Shown one piece after another: positions 43,965-54,100 of a stretch of 64,000 nucleotides of DNA. The notes beneath the pieces were generated by a model. It did no database searches. It was not told the DNA's origin and saw only the letters and a program-made list of their open reading frames with translations. The number at the start of each line of letters is the position of its first letter. Within the stretch, counting starts at the first letter, position 1. The DNA comes from Chryseobacterium sp. StRB126 (GTDB lineage: Bacteria; Bacteroidota; Bacteroidia; Flavobacteriales; Weeksellaceae): the NCBI RefSeq assembly GCF_000829375.1, contig NZ_AP014624.1:4836001-4900000 (forward strand). Direction: 5' to 3'. The position numbers and the translations under genes are program-made.

Positions 43965-46930
43965 AGTGCAATATGGATTTTAATAATTGTTCCTTTCGGT
44001 GTATTTTCATAGAAGGTCATTTCACCATTGATCTTCATCATCAACTGGATAACCATGTGCAAGCCTAGTCCATAATTTTTGAAGATAAGATGTTCATTTC
44101 CCTTTTTCCTGAAAAGCTCCGAATAATAAGTTCTCTGTTCGGCAGACATTCCACTTCCCGTATCTGTGATACTGATTTCTATATGCTGCTCCGAAGATGT
44201 TGAAGTAATGATAATTTCTCCGTCTGAAGTATTTTTCACTGCATTATCTATAACATTATGAAAAACGGCAAGAAGAATATTTTTATTGATTTTTACTGTA
44301 AGATGATGATCACAGAAATTATAGATGTAAGTATTTTTCTGAGCAGCAATTTCTTCAAACAATAACTTTTTAGTTTCAATCAGATCATAAATTTGATATT
44401 CAGCTACCGTGGTGTTTTCCTGTTTGTAAAGTTCTGTATACTCTTTTAAACTTAATGTAAATTTATAGAGCTGTTCCGAAGTTTTATAAATACTGTCAAA
44501 ATACTTTTTCTGAGTTCTAGTATCTTCAGATTGGGTAAGTTCCTGCGAAAGAAGAGCTATAAATTTAACTGGAGTTGTAATATCGTGGCTGATGCTTTCT
44601 ATCAGTTTCTTTTGATAATCAAACTCATTTTTAAGTTTATCATTGGTTTCCTGAAGTTCTTTATCCCGGTGAACCAATGTATTTTTCAACACCTTATTTT
44701 TCAGTCTTAAAAAATTGGTTCTGATTTGTATTCCAATCATAAGAATTAAAATAATCAATCCAACCATCAGAATTTTAAAGGATAAGGTCTGATAAAAATA
44801 AGCTTCAACTTCTATAGGAAAGCTTTTATAAACAAATTTCCCTGTTTCTGAAGATAAAAACCTTACAAGTAATTGATATTTTCCCGGTTCTATATTGGAT
44901 AATCTGAATGTTCTATCATTTTTAATATTGATCCATTGGCTATTCTCCTCTCCTATCAGCTTTGCCTGCAAATAAATATTTTCAAGGTTAGCGTAATAAG
45001 GAATATCAAGATAAATTTCTGCATTTTTATAGCCACATTCCAAAAGAAGGTGATCTTTCAAACGGATCATTTTACCATCTACTTTTGCTTTTTCTAAGTA
45101 CAGATCACGGGCTGCTGGAAAATACGTTTTCACATTCTGAGGGGTAAAAAACACAAAACCTTCCATAGAAGGAAATACAAATTGTCCATTCCCAAGAATA
45201 TTGGCATCCGGATCAGCACTTCCATTGAATTCATTATTCGAAAAGCCAGACTCTTTGGTATACCTATAATAAGTAACAGGCTCTTGAGGAGTTTTTAAAG
45301 ATTCCAGAAGTTTAATTTTATTAATTTTAAATAATCCGTTATTAGATGAAATCCACAAATTTGAATTCTTGTCTTCTAATATATGATGGGCATTGGCCAG
45401 AAAATCATTTTTATCCGCAGGAATCTTAATCACTCTGTGATCTTTTAATAAATATATTCCTTGGTTATAAGTAGTTATCCAAATATTTCCGTCTCTGGTT
45501 TTTATAACCTGCTTTACCGGAATATTCTGCCCGATTCGCTCTATGATTTTATTTTTAGAAAGGGAAAAAATACCTATACCATTACTGCCACCTAGATAAA
45601 GAAGATCTTCATTATATCTGAGAATAGTATCTATATTATCTTCACAAGGAATAATTCTCTTCGTTTTCTTAAAGTTATCGCAGTCCAATATATAGAGATA
45701 AAACCTAGTTCTATCCGAAACGGATATCATATACATACCTCCATTTTTATACAAACCATCAATTTCTTTCCTATCAAAAGAGATAGAATCATATTTTGTA
45801 AATCCTGTATTTTTATACCTTATATGAATGGAGTTGTTCTCCCTGTACACAAGATTTTCCGAATCATCCTGAAAAATATAACGCTTATCATAGGATTGAG
45901 GAGCTTTATATAACCTTTCTGACTTATTATTATAATATCTGATACCTTCCTGCGTTAAAACTGAATTTCCTCCATAAGGAAGAGCCGCATAACAAACCTC
46001 ATCCTGATAAGGCAGATTCTTTTTGGAAACTGAAAAATCAGACAGACTTAAAATTTTAAGCCCATTAATGGAACTTCCAATATATAATTTACGAAAAGTA
46101 TCATCATAAAACATGGCTCCAGATATTTCTTTATCTATATTTTTGTATTCCAATAGATAAGAAAGACTCAGTCTTCCTTCCGAAAATTGGCTCCTGTATA
46201 TTTTACCATGATTAATCATGAAAACCTGTCCTGTAATTTGTTGCCAATAAATTCTTGTTTCAGGATCTGTATACACAGACGGAGCATCAGTATAAGAATA
46301 TTTACCCTGATACAATTGAAGGAGTTTTTTATTCCCAGAATCACTAATAAAAACATTTTCTCCGTGAATGAACAGACGTTTTAATCTGTTTCTCGGAAAA
46401 TCAAAATTAAATTTAGTCCGTTTCTTACTTTTCCGGTCAATATAAATAATACTGTTATTTTCAAAATAATACGTTCCTGTCCTCAACTGAACAAAATAAG
46501 AATCTATAAAAGAAACATATCTGGCAGTGACATTATTTTTAACAAGTCTTTTATATATTCTATTGTCATTGGGAACATCCGGATAAGATTCTTTTTTATA
46601 AGGAATAACCTTTGGTTCTCTTTGGGAAATCAGGAGAATATTTTTTTCAGAATTATTGAAAACAACAATACTGTCGTTTTTTATATTTCCGTAATAATCA
46701 CCGAAGCTCAGATTATTAAGTTTAAAATCTTTGTACAGAACAAAGTTACTGCCGTCATAGCGTAGAATTTGCCCTTCCATAGACAGCCAGATGAAACCAT
46801 ACTTATCTTTTACAATATCTTTGATGCTGTTTTGCGGCAACCCATTATCCATGGTATACCATTGCGTAGTATAGCTTTGCCCGTTGCTACATAGAAAAAA
46901 CAACAATACAATAAAGGACAAAAGCTTCAT
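43961..46930 (-). CDS. propeller-type sensor histidine kinase with periplasmic Y_Y_Y domain
   Basis: 989 residues. Signal peptide/anchor (1-18), then a large periplasmic sensor of two-component-regulator propeller repeats (for example GLPQNSIKDIVKDKYGFIWL at 29-48 and repeats like DGNIWITTYNQGIYLL), a Y_Y_Y domain near 640-700, one TM (about 725-745), and a cytoplasmic kinase core: H-box SISHDITTPVKF (His782), NVIDNAVKN (N box), DTGSGMS (G1) and GLGLHMV (G2). Unlike HTCS hybrids it has no receiver or AraC part; its receiver is the separate downstream gene. The ligand is probably a polysaccharide or cell-envelope compound. Confidence 0.9.
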   Translation of the reverse strand: MKLLSFIVLLFFLCSNGQSYTTQWYTMDNGLPQNSIKDIVKDKYGFIWLSMEGQILRYDGSNFVLYKDFKLNNLSFGDYYGNIKNDSIVVFNNSEKNILLISQREPKVIPYKKESYPDVPNDNRIYKRLVKNNVTARYVSFIDSYFVQLRTGTYYFENNSIIYIDRKSKKRTKFNFDFPRNRLKRLFIHGENVFISDSGNKKLLQLYQGKYSYTDAPSVYTDPETRIYWQQITGQVFMINHGKIYRSQFSEGRLSLSYLLEYKNIDKEISGAMFYDDTFRKLYIGSSINGLKILSLSDFSVSKKNLPYQDEVCYAALPYGGNSVLTQEGIRYYNNKSERLYKAPQSYDKRYIFQDDSENLVYRENNSIHIRYKNTGFTKYDSISFDRKEIDGLYKNGGMYMISVSDRTRFYLYILDCDNFKKTKRIIPCEDNIDTILRYNEDLLYLGGSNGIGIFSLSKNKIIERIGQNIPVKQVIKTRDGNIWITTYNQGIYLLKDHRVIKIPADKNDFLANAHHILEDKNSNLWISSNNGLFKINKIKLLESLKTPQEPVTYYRYTKESGFSNNEFNGSADPDANILGNGQFVFPSMEGFVFFTPQNVKTYFPAARDLYLEKAKVDGKMIRLKDHLLLECGYKNAEIYLDIPYYANLENIYLQAKLIGEENSQWINIKNDRTFRLSNIEPGKYQLLVRFLSSETGKFVYKSFPIEVEAYFYQTLSFKILMVGLIILILMIGIQIRTNFLRLKNKVLKNTLVHRDKELQETNDKLKNEFDYQKKLIESISHDITTPVKFIALLSQELTQSEDTRTQKKYFDSIYKTSEQLYKFTLSLKEYTELYKQENTTVAEYQIYDLIETKKLLFEEIAAQKNTYIYNFCDHHLTVKINKNILLAVFHNVIDNAVKNTSDGEIIITSTSSEQHIEISITDTGSGMSAEQRTYYSELFRKKGNEHLIFKNYGLGLHMVIQLMMKINGEMTFYENTPKGTIIKIHIAL

Positions 46931-47141
46931 TCCGATTAGGCTACATTATTTTCATGACAAATATATCATAGAAAATTAAAATTATTGTAAATATTTATCC
47001 ACAAACATGTGAAATTTTTTCTACATAATTATTTATGAATATTTTATCTGTTATAATATATTTGAAATACTTAAAACCTGTTCCCTCATCATTCTCTTTG
47101 TCGTCAGGTTCATTACTAGAAACACAATTTTACTGCTAAAA

Positions 47142-47180
47142 AATAATGACCTTTCTCAATCATATCGAGAAGGTCATTAT
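47142..47180 (-). terminator. intrinsic terminator after the small XRE gene
   Basis: AATGACCTT...CTC and GAG...AAGGTCATT pair across a short loop (one bulge); in the minus transcript the stem is followed by TTTTTT. Confidence 0.85.
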
Positions 47181-47211
47181 AGTATATTAATACAATGTAA
47201 AACTGAAAATA

Positions 47212-47511
47212 CTAAAGGAACTCTTTCGGAATCGAAATATTATTCTTTTTCATATACTCCAAAAGGCCCTGGTATTTATCTTCATACTCATCATCAGTTC
47301 CACATTTATGAGAGATATTGCAAATATCCGAAGGTTTGATTTCTAAAATATCTGAGATTTTAGTCAGGATTTCCAGGTTGATCTTCACCTTGGAATTTTC
47401 AATATCTGAATATGCTTTTTGGGAAATACCCATTTCAAAGGCCATGTATTCCTGCGTAAGATCTCTGCTCCTACGGATTTTCCTGATATTTTGTCCACAT
47501 ATATTCATCAT
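47212..47511 (-). CDS. small XRE-family HTH regulator
   Basis: A 99-residue protein whose first 65 residues are a Cro/CI HTH (IRKIRRSRDLTQEYMAFEMG, ISQKAYSDIENSKVKI, LEILTKISDILEIKPSDI). The C-terminus is a short acidic tail (DDEYEDKYQGLLEYMKK). It is divergent from ccoNO, sharing a 181-base spacer, and could regulate the oxidase; this is positional inference only. It ends in its own terminator. Confidence 0.85.
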   Translation of the reverse strand: MMNICGQNIRKIRRSRDLTQEYMAFEMGISQKAYSDIENSKVKINLEILTKISDILEIKPSDICNISHKCGTDDEYEDKYQGLLEYMKKNNISIPKEFL

Positions 47512-47564
47512 TTCTGTTTTAGTAGTTTTCGGTATATTTTAGAAGTTTAGCTATTAGCCTCCAA

Positions 47565-47667
47565 CAAAGTTAATAAATACCTTTGGCAAAACATTATACA
47601 CGTTACATGATATTTACTTTTAACATAGAAAACGGCAAAAAATAACCCCTTTTTCAGGGTAAATATC
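47565..47667. promoter_or_regulatory. divergent control region of the XRE gene and ccoNO
   Basis: Contains a minus-strand TAACTTTG (47572-47565) and a plus-strand TACCTTTG (47578-47585), both -7-like and back to back. Inside the ccoNO leader GATATTTAC (47609-47617) and GTAAATATC (47659-47667) form a 9-bp perfect inverted repeat 41 bases apart; this could fold in the mRNA or bind a dimeric regulator. No TTG is found at good spacing. Confidence 0.35.
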
Positions 47668-47692
47668 ACTTCGGTAAACACTATTGGAATTT

Positions 47693-49972
47693 ATGGAGAC
47701 GCAAAAATTTAATTATGACAATAATATTGTCAGGGCATTCCTCTATGCAACAGTTGCATTCGGACTCGTCGGATTTCTGCTTGGGCTTACTGCCGCATTG
47801 ATGCTTTTTTATCCTGAGTTACCTGAATTTTTATTCGGAACAGATGATACAACGATTAAAAGTTTAGCTTCGGGCAATATTCAGGGATTAATTAACACTC
47901 AGGGAGCAATGGGATTCGGAAGAATCAGAATGCTTCACACAAGTGCCGTTATTTTTGCTTTCGTTTGTAACTCCTTTTTCTGCGGTGCTTACTATAGTAT
48001 GCAGAGATTACTGAAAACAAGAATGTATAGTGATACCCTTTCATGGATTCACTTCTGGTCATGGCAGTTTATGATTGTTACTGTAGTGATTACATTCTTA
48101 ATGGGCATCAATACTTCTAAAGAATATGCTGAACATGAGTGGCCTATTGATATATTAATTGCGTTCTCATGGATTGTATTCGGGATCAATATGTTTGGAA
48201 CTATTGCTAAAAGAAGGGTAAGACATTTATATGTAGCCATCTGGTTTTATCTGGCCACTTGGATTGCTGTAGCCATGCTTCATATCTTCAATAACCTGGA
48301 AGTTCCTTTATCTTTCACAAGCTGGAAATCTTATTCTGTATATGCAGGTGTAAAAGATGCATTAGTACAATGGTGGTATGGTCACAATGCAGTTGCATTC
48401 GTATTAACTACCCCTGTATTGGGTCTTATGTATTACTTTATGCCAAAAGCAGCTCAGCGACCGGTATTCTCATACAAATTATCCATTATTCACTTCTGGT
48501 CGCTGATCTTTGTATACCTTTGGGCTGGTCCTCACCACCTTCAATATACAGCCCTACCAGCATGGGCACAGGCTGTAGGAACCGGCTTCTCTATCATGCT
48601 GATTGCTCCATCATGGGGAGGAATGCTAAATGGTCTTCTTACCTTAAGAGGAGCATGGGATAAAGTAAGAGAAAATCCTATCCTTAAATTCTTCGTGGTA
48701 GCCGTTACCTGTTATGGGATGGCCACTTTCGAAGGACCTTTATTGGCAACAAAATCTTTAAATAAAATTGGTCACTATACTGACTGGGTTATTGGGCACG
48801 TACACTTAGGAGCTCTTGGATGGAATGGTTTTATGGCATTTGGAGTGGTATATTACCTTGTTCCGATCATGTGGAGAACTAAACTTTGGTCTGTAAAATT
48901 GGCTAACTGGCATTTCTGGTTAGGAACATTAGGAATCATTTTCTACGCAGTACCAATGTATATTTCAGGGTTTACCCAAGGATTAATGTGGAAACAATTC
49001 AACCCGGATGGAACATTATTATGGAAAAACTGGTTAGACACTGTTACAGCGATTATTCCTTACTTTAAAATGAGATTCTTAGGAGGTATTCTATATCTTT
49101 CAGGAGCGATTTTAATGGTTATCAACGTAATCAAAACCATTAAAGTGGGTTCATTCCAGAAAAATGTTCCTGCGGAAGCACCTGCATTAGCCAATATCGG
49201 AGGAACAAGAAAAGAAGGCGAAGGCGTACACCTTTGGTTAGAAAGAACACCTACCCTACTTTCTATCTTGGCTTTCATTACCATAGCTATAGGTGGACTT
49301 GTAGAAATTGTTCCAACCTTATCACTGAAGCAAAGTGTTCCTACAATCACAGCAGTAAAACCATACACCCCACTGGAGTTGGAAGGAAGAGACTTATATA
49401 TCCGTGAAGGATGTAACTCCTGCCACTCTCAGATGATCCGCCCTTTCCGTGATGAAGTAGTAAGGTTTGAAGGAAAGAACGGCCAGTACTCAAAAGCTGG
49501 GGAATTCATCTACGACAGACCATTCCTTTGGGGCTCTAAAAGAACAGGCCCGGATCTTCACAGAGAAGGAGGCAGAAACCCGGATTCATGGCACTTTAAG
49601 CACATGTACAACCCAAGAATCACCTCTGCAGGTTCTATTATGCCACGTTTTCCCTGGTTAATCACCAATAAACTGGACCGTACTCAAATGGTGGATAAAA
49701 TGAAGTTAATGAAAAATACATTTGATGTCCCTTACACTAAAGCTCAGATTGATTCTGCTAACCAATGGGCAGATAACCAATCAAAAGCTATTGTACAAAG
49801 AATTTACTCCGAAGCTAATGATGTAAAAGATCAGATGGCAAAAGAAAAAACAGCAAAAGGAGCCTCTTATGTACCGCTTGAACAAAGAGAAATCGTAGCA
49901 ATGATCGCCTATCTGCAAAGATTAGGAACCGACATTAAGACGACACAGATCCAAACCGCAAGTGCAGAGTAA
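47693..49972 (+). CDS. ccoNO: cbb3-type cytochrome c oxidase, fused subunits I and II (CcoN-CcoO)
   Basis: The ATG at 47693 (METQKFNYDN) is preferred to a TTG three codons earlier. 759 residues: a CcoN haem-copper core (about 1-480) with many TM helices and His ligands in HFWSWQFM, WWYGHNAVAFVL, PHHLQYTALP and GHVHLGALGWNG, then a CcoO part (about 520-759) whose c-type haem site is CNSCH at 574-578, followed by RPFRDEV. Fusion of the two is normal in Bacteroidota. This high-affinity terminal oxidase reduces O2 at low oxygen tension. No ccoS/ccoG/ccoI lies next to it, so maturation factors must be elsewhere. Confidence 0.97.
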   Translation: METQKFNYDNNIVRAFLYATVAFGLVGFLLGLTAALMLFYPELPEFLFGTDDTTIKSLASGNIQGLINTQGAMGFGRIRMLHTSAVIFAFVCNSFFCGAYYSMQRLLKTRMYSDTLSWIHFWSWQFMIVTVVITFLMGINTSKEYAEHEWPIDILIAFSWIVFGINMFGTIAKRRVRHLYVAIWFYLATWIAVAMLHIFNNLEVPLSFTSWKSYSVYAGVKDALVQWWYGHNAVAFVLTTPVLGLMYYFMPKAAQRPVFSYKLSIIHFWSLIFVYLWAGPHHLQYTALPAWAQAVGTGFSIMLIAPSWGGMLNGLLTLRGAWDKVRENPILKFFVVAVTCYGMATFEGPLLATKSLNKIGHYTDWVIGHVHLGALGWNGFMAFGVVYYLVPIMWRTKLWSVKLANWHFWLGTLGIIFYAVPMYISGFTQGLMWKQFNPDGTLLWKNWLDTVTAIIPYFKMRFLGGILYLSGAILMVINVIKTIKVGSFQKNVPAEAPALANIGGTRKEGEGVHLWLERTPTLLSILAFITIAIGGLVEIVPTLSLKQSVPTITAVKPYTPLELEGRDLYIREGCNSCHSQMIRPFRDEVVRFEGKNGQYSKAGEFIYDRPFLWGSKRTGPDLHREGGRNPDSWHFKHMYNPRITSAGSIMPRFPWLITNKLDRTQMVDKMKLMKNTFDVPYTKAQIDSANQWADNQSKAIVQRIYSEANDVKDQMAKEKTAKGASYVPLEQREIVAMIAYLQRLGTDIKTTQIQTASAE

Positions 49973-49990
49973 TCATTAAAAATTGATATA

Positions 49991-50878
49991 ATGAAAACGA
50001 GAACCCCAATTTCAATATATATTGCAACAACGATAGGCTTAACAATCATGGCCTTTGAAATGTTCGCTAGTGATTCAGGATATTTTTCCTCCCCGTTTTT
50101 CTGGGCACTGATATTGATTGCGATTATCCTGCTGATGATTATGAACTCCATTGGAGACATGATTGAAAACGAAAGTTTCAGCAGACTTTCTGAGGAAGAG
50201 AAAAAACAGTATCTGGAAGAAAAAAGCGTTCCTTATTATCAGAAGCTTTGGAACTCTGCTTTCAAAAAACAATCTGCTACTGAAGAAAAAGATATCTTGA
50301 TTGACCACGGTTTCGATGGAATTACAGAGCTTGACAATTCTCTTCCAAAATGGTGGATAGGCCTGTTCTGGTTCGGATGTATTTTCTGCGCCGTTTATCT
50401 GGTAGCCTTCTCTTTCACCGATTATGCCCACCCGGAAGCAGAATACACAAAAGAATCTAAAATAATGCTGGCCTCTATTGAAGAGTATGAAAAAAATGCT
50501 CCACAGATCAATCTGGAGTCCGCAAAATATAGTGCAGATAATATCGCAGAAGGTCAGGAGTTGTTTAAAACCAACTGTGTAACCTGTCACGGAGACGGAG
50601 GAAAAGGAGGCATTGGTCCTAACCTTACCGATACACACTGGATCAACATCAAAGAAAAAAGTTTATTCAAAAATGTTTTCTGGATGCTTGAAAACGGGTC
50701 TCCAAATAATCCTACGATGAGACCTTTCATCAAGGAAGGAACCATTACCGGAAGAGATGCAGAAAAAATTGCAGCCTATATTTATCACATTAATCAGGAA
50801 ACCGCTCCTATTACACAAGCTCAAGGTGGTGCCGCACCACAGGGAGAAGACGTGAAATGGGAAAACGGAAACAACTAG
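49991..50878 (+). CDS. ccoP: cbb3-type cytochrome c oxidase subunit III, CcoP, single haem
   Basis: 295 residues, 18 bases after ccoNO. Two N-terminal TM helices (7-24 and 35-50, where a CcoQ-like segment may be included), a third TM at 120-142, and a cytochrome c domain with one CxxCH (196-200, CVTCHGDGG) and a distal Met at 243 (NPTMRPF). Proteobacterial CcoP has two haems; a single-haem form is usual in this phylum. A low-complexity tail ends the protein. It transfers electrons to the CcoN core. Confidence 0.95.
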   Translation: MKTRTPISIYIATTIGLTIMAFEMFASDSGYFSSPFFWALILIAIILLMIMNSIGDMIENESFSRLSEEEKKQYLEEKSVPYYQKLWNSAFKKQSATEEKDILIDHGFDGITELDNSLPKWWIGLFWFGCIFCAVYLVAFSFTDYAHPEAEYTKESKIMLASIEEYEKNAPQINLESAKYSADNIAEGQELFKTNCVTCHGDGGKGGIGPNLTDTHWINIKEKSLFKNVFWMLENGSPNNPTMRPFIKEGTITGRDAEKIAAYIYHINQETAPITQAQGGAAPQGEDVKWENGNN

Positions 50879-50913
50879 AAAATTTATTATCTTAATTCAT
50901 ATAAACCATGCCA

Positions 50914-51005
50914 AGCCCCCTTTGCAACTACACTAACATTTGAATTTTCATTTTTGCTAACTAACCTTTTCAACATTAAAAAAATGATATAAAGGGGGCT
51001 TTTTA
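50914..51005 (+). terminator. long-range terminator-like structure after ccoP
   Basis: AGCCCCCTTT (50914-50923) and AAAGGGGGCT (50991-51000) are perfect complements across a 67-base loop and followed by TTTTTA. A second imperfect pairing (AAAATCC...CCTTGG at 51012-51027 with CCAAGG...GGATTTT at 51088-51103) follows before tamB. Confidence 0.55.
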
Positions 51006-51150
51006 AAAAATAAAATCCGCACCTTGGTTCGTCTTACTCAACTATTCACTTGACAACTACACAACTAAAAATTCCATAATAAGACAGCCAAGGCAGGATT
51101 TTTGCATTTGCAAAGGATACTACAACAAAGACCAAATAAAATAGTATTAT

Positions 51151-51158
51151 TATCTTTG
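51151..51158 (+). promoter_or_regulatory. -7 promoter element for tamB
   Basis: TATCTTTG is an exact -7 match 18 bases before the proposed TTG start of tamB. An upstream TTG at correct spacing is not present. Confidence 0.35.
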
Positions 51159-51176
51159 TTAGAAACCTTCCTACTT

Positions 51177-54100
51177 TTGAAACTGAAAATCAACACTACA
51201 AAACTTTTAAGGCGTATTGCAATAACCTTTATTTCAATATTGGTAATTCTTACCCTGTTGATATTAAGCTTAAGACTTCCTGCTGTTCAAAACTTCATCA
51301 AAGACAGACTAATTGTCTATCTGGAACAAAAAATTAAAACCAAGGTAAGTCTGGAAAGAGTCTACATCGGATTCCCTAACAGTCTTGTAATGGAAAATCT
51401 TTACTTCAAAGGACAGGATGTTGACACTCTTTTAGCAGTAAAAAAATTGGATGTAGGCTTACATATGCTAAAGCTTATGAACTCTACAGCAGATATTACC
51501 TCTGTAGATTTGGAAGGTGCCAGAGCCAATGTAGTCAGAAAACCGGATGGTAAATTCAATTTCGATTATATTATTGATGCCTTTGCCACTACTGATAAGG
51601 AAGAAAGTACTTCCAAACCTTTCATTATTTCCCTTGATAAAATTAATTTAAAAGATGTTGGTGTTACTTTTAATGACCAACAGTCTAAGAATGATATTCA
51701 TCTTTATTTTAAATCTTTCGATACCAGAGTAAAAAAATTCGATCTCAATAAAAATACCTATGCTGTTAATGATATTAATCTTGATGGATTAAAATTAAAG
51801 CTTAAACAAGGCATTGTAGAAGAAGTATCCAAAAAGGTTGAGAAGAAAGTAGATTCTCTGAATAAAAAAAAGCCTATGAGTATTGGCTTAAGAGGAATCA
51901 AGCTTACTCATTTTGATATTGACTATGGTGATGAAAATACCAAGACCTATGCTAAAGTTTTATTCAAAGAACTAAGCACAAAGGTCAATAAACTCGATCT
52001 TGAGAATAATGCCTTTAATGTTGGTAATGTATTCCTTTCCGGAGCAGACATTAATGCTAATCTTTATCTTCCGGCTCAAAATGCCAATCCGAAAAATAAA
52101 AAAGAACCTGAACCATCCAAAGTTTCCGATCAGGATAAAGCAATGAATCTTCTTTTAGGAAAATTGGTTTTAAATGATGTAAAAGTAGCCTATAACAATA
52201 CCGCCATTGCACCTACTAAACAAGGTATAGACTTCAATCATCTGAATTTTTCAAAAATGAATGTGGAGGTAAGAAGTTTTAAAATGGAGAACAATACTTT
52301 TGCAGGAACGGTTAATTCAGCAGAAATTCATGAAGCAAGAGGTCTGGATATCCAGAAATTCAATACGGATTTTGTGTATGCAGAAAAAGAAGCGTATCTG
52401 AAAGACCTTTATCTGCAAACTCCAAAGACTTTATTACGCGATGAGGTTATTTTAAATTACAACTCCATCGATCAGCTGACTTCCAATTTGGGAGCAGTAA
52501 AAATTTCCGCCAATATCAAAGATTCTAAAATCGGATTTTCCGATATTTTAAATCTGGTTCCTACTTTAAAAAATACGGTTCCATTCAATAAATATCCGAA
52601 CGCGATCCTGAATGTTAATGCCAATGTAAAAGGAAGCGTAAACGATCTTTTAATCCAGAATCTTAAAGTTTCAGGACTGGATCAGCTAAGGGTGAATGCA
52701 TCCGGAAGGGTTAAAAATGCAATGAATCCCGATCAGTTGTATTATGATCTGAAAATCGGAGAATTTTCTTCCAATGCTAAAACAATTTTCAATTTAGTAC
52801 CTAAGAATACCATTCCTTCCAATATTTCCCTTCCGTCAAATTTCAGCATTAAAGGAAATGCAAAAGGAACAACCAAAATGGTCAACACAGACCTCAACCT
52901 CTACTCTACCCTTGGAAATGCAGCGATTGTTGCCAATGTGGATATGCGTAGAAAAAATCATGAATTATATGATTTGAAAGCTAATCTTCAAGGCATACAG
53001 GCTGGAAAAATTATTCAGAATAAAGATATCGGTTCCATCACTGCTCAGATTTCTGCTAAAGGAGAAAGTTTTGATTTCAAAAATGCCAATGCCAACGTAA
53101 AAGGGCATGTTGCTTCTGCAACTTACAAAGGCTACCGATACCAGAATATGAACTTAACGGGTAAGATCAACAAAGGGGTTTATGATGTTATTTTAAATTC
53201 AAAAGATCCGAATGCTGACTTGCTGTTAACCGCTTCAGGAATCTATGACGAAAAAAATCCAACCGTTAAAATAAATGGAGAAGTCATCAAACTGGATGTC
53301 AACAAACTTGGCTTCTACGAAAAACCGATGATTCTTGCCGGAAAAATAGATGGCGACTTTACCAACCTTGATCCGAATAATCTGAATGGCTATTTAAATC
53401 TTAAAGACTTTGCCTTTTCAGACACTAAAGAAGTGTATCCGGTACAGGAAGTTCACTTGAAAGCCTCTTCCACAACAGATTCTACACAAATTATTTTCAA
53501 CTCTCAGATTGCAGATATTGAACTGAAGGGTAAATATAAACTGACACAGATCTTTGGAGCTTTAACGCAGACTATTAATCAGTATTATCAGTTCCAGAAA
53601 CCGGACAAATCTCAAAAAATTGGTCCGGGACAGCATTTTACCTTTACAGCAAAAATTAAAAATGATGATCTGATCAGAAAATTCGTTCCGGATCTGAAAA
53701 GTTTTGAAACCATTAACCTGGCAGGAAACTATGATGCCGATTCTCAAAAAATTGAAATTGACGGTCAGATCCCACAATTACTCTATGGTGAAAATACCAT
53801 TGAAAAAGGAACTTTAAAAGTGACCAATGAAAATCAGGCTTTACAGTATAACCTGAATGTTGCTGCCTTAAAAAGCTCAAGCTTTTCATTAAAAAAAATC
53901 AATATTGATGGTGATGTTGCGGATAATACGATCAACTATAATATCACCACAAAAGACGATAAGGATGTTACTCAGTTCCTGATTGCAGGAAATGCAAAAT
54001 CGTTGAATGACATTACAGAAGTTTCTCTGAATCCCAATGGTTTAAAACTCAATTATGCTGATTGGAGTGTTGCTGAAAACAATAAAATTCAGATCAGCAG

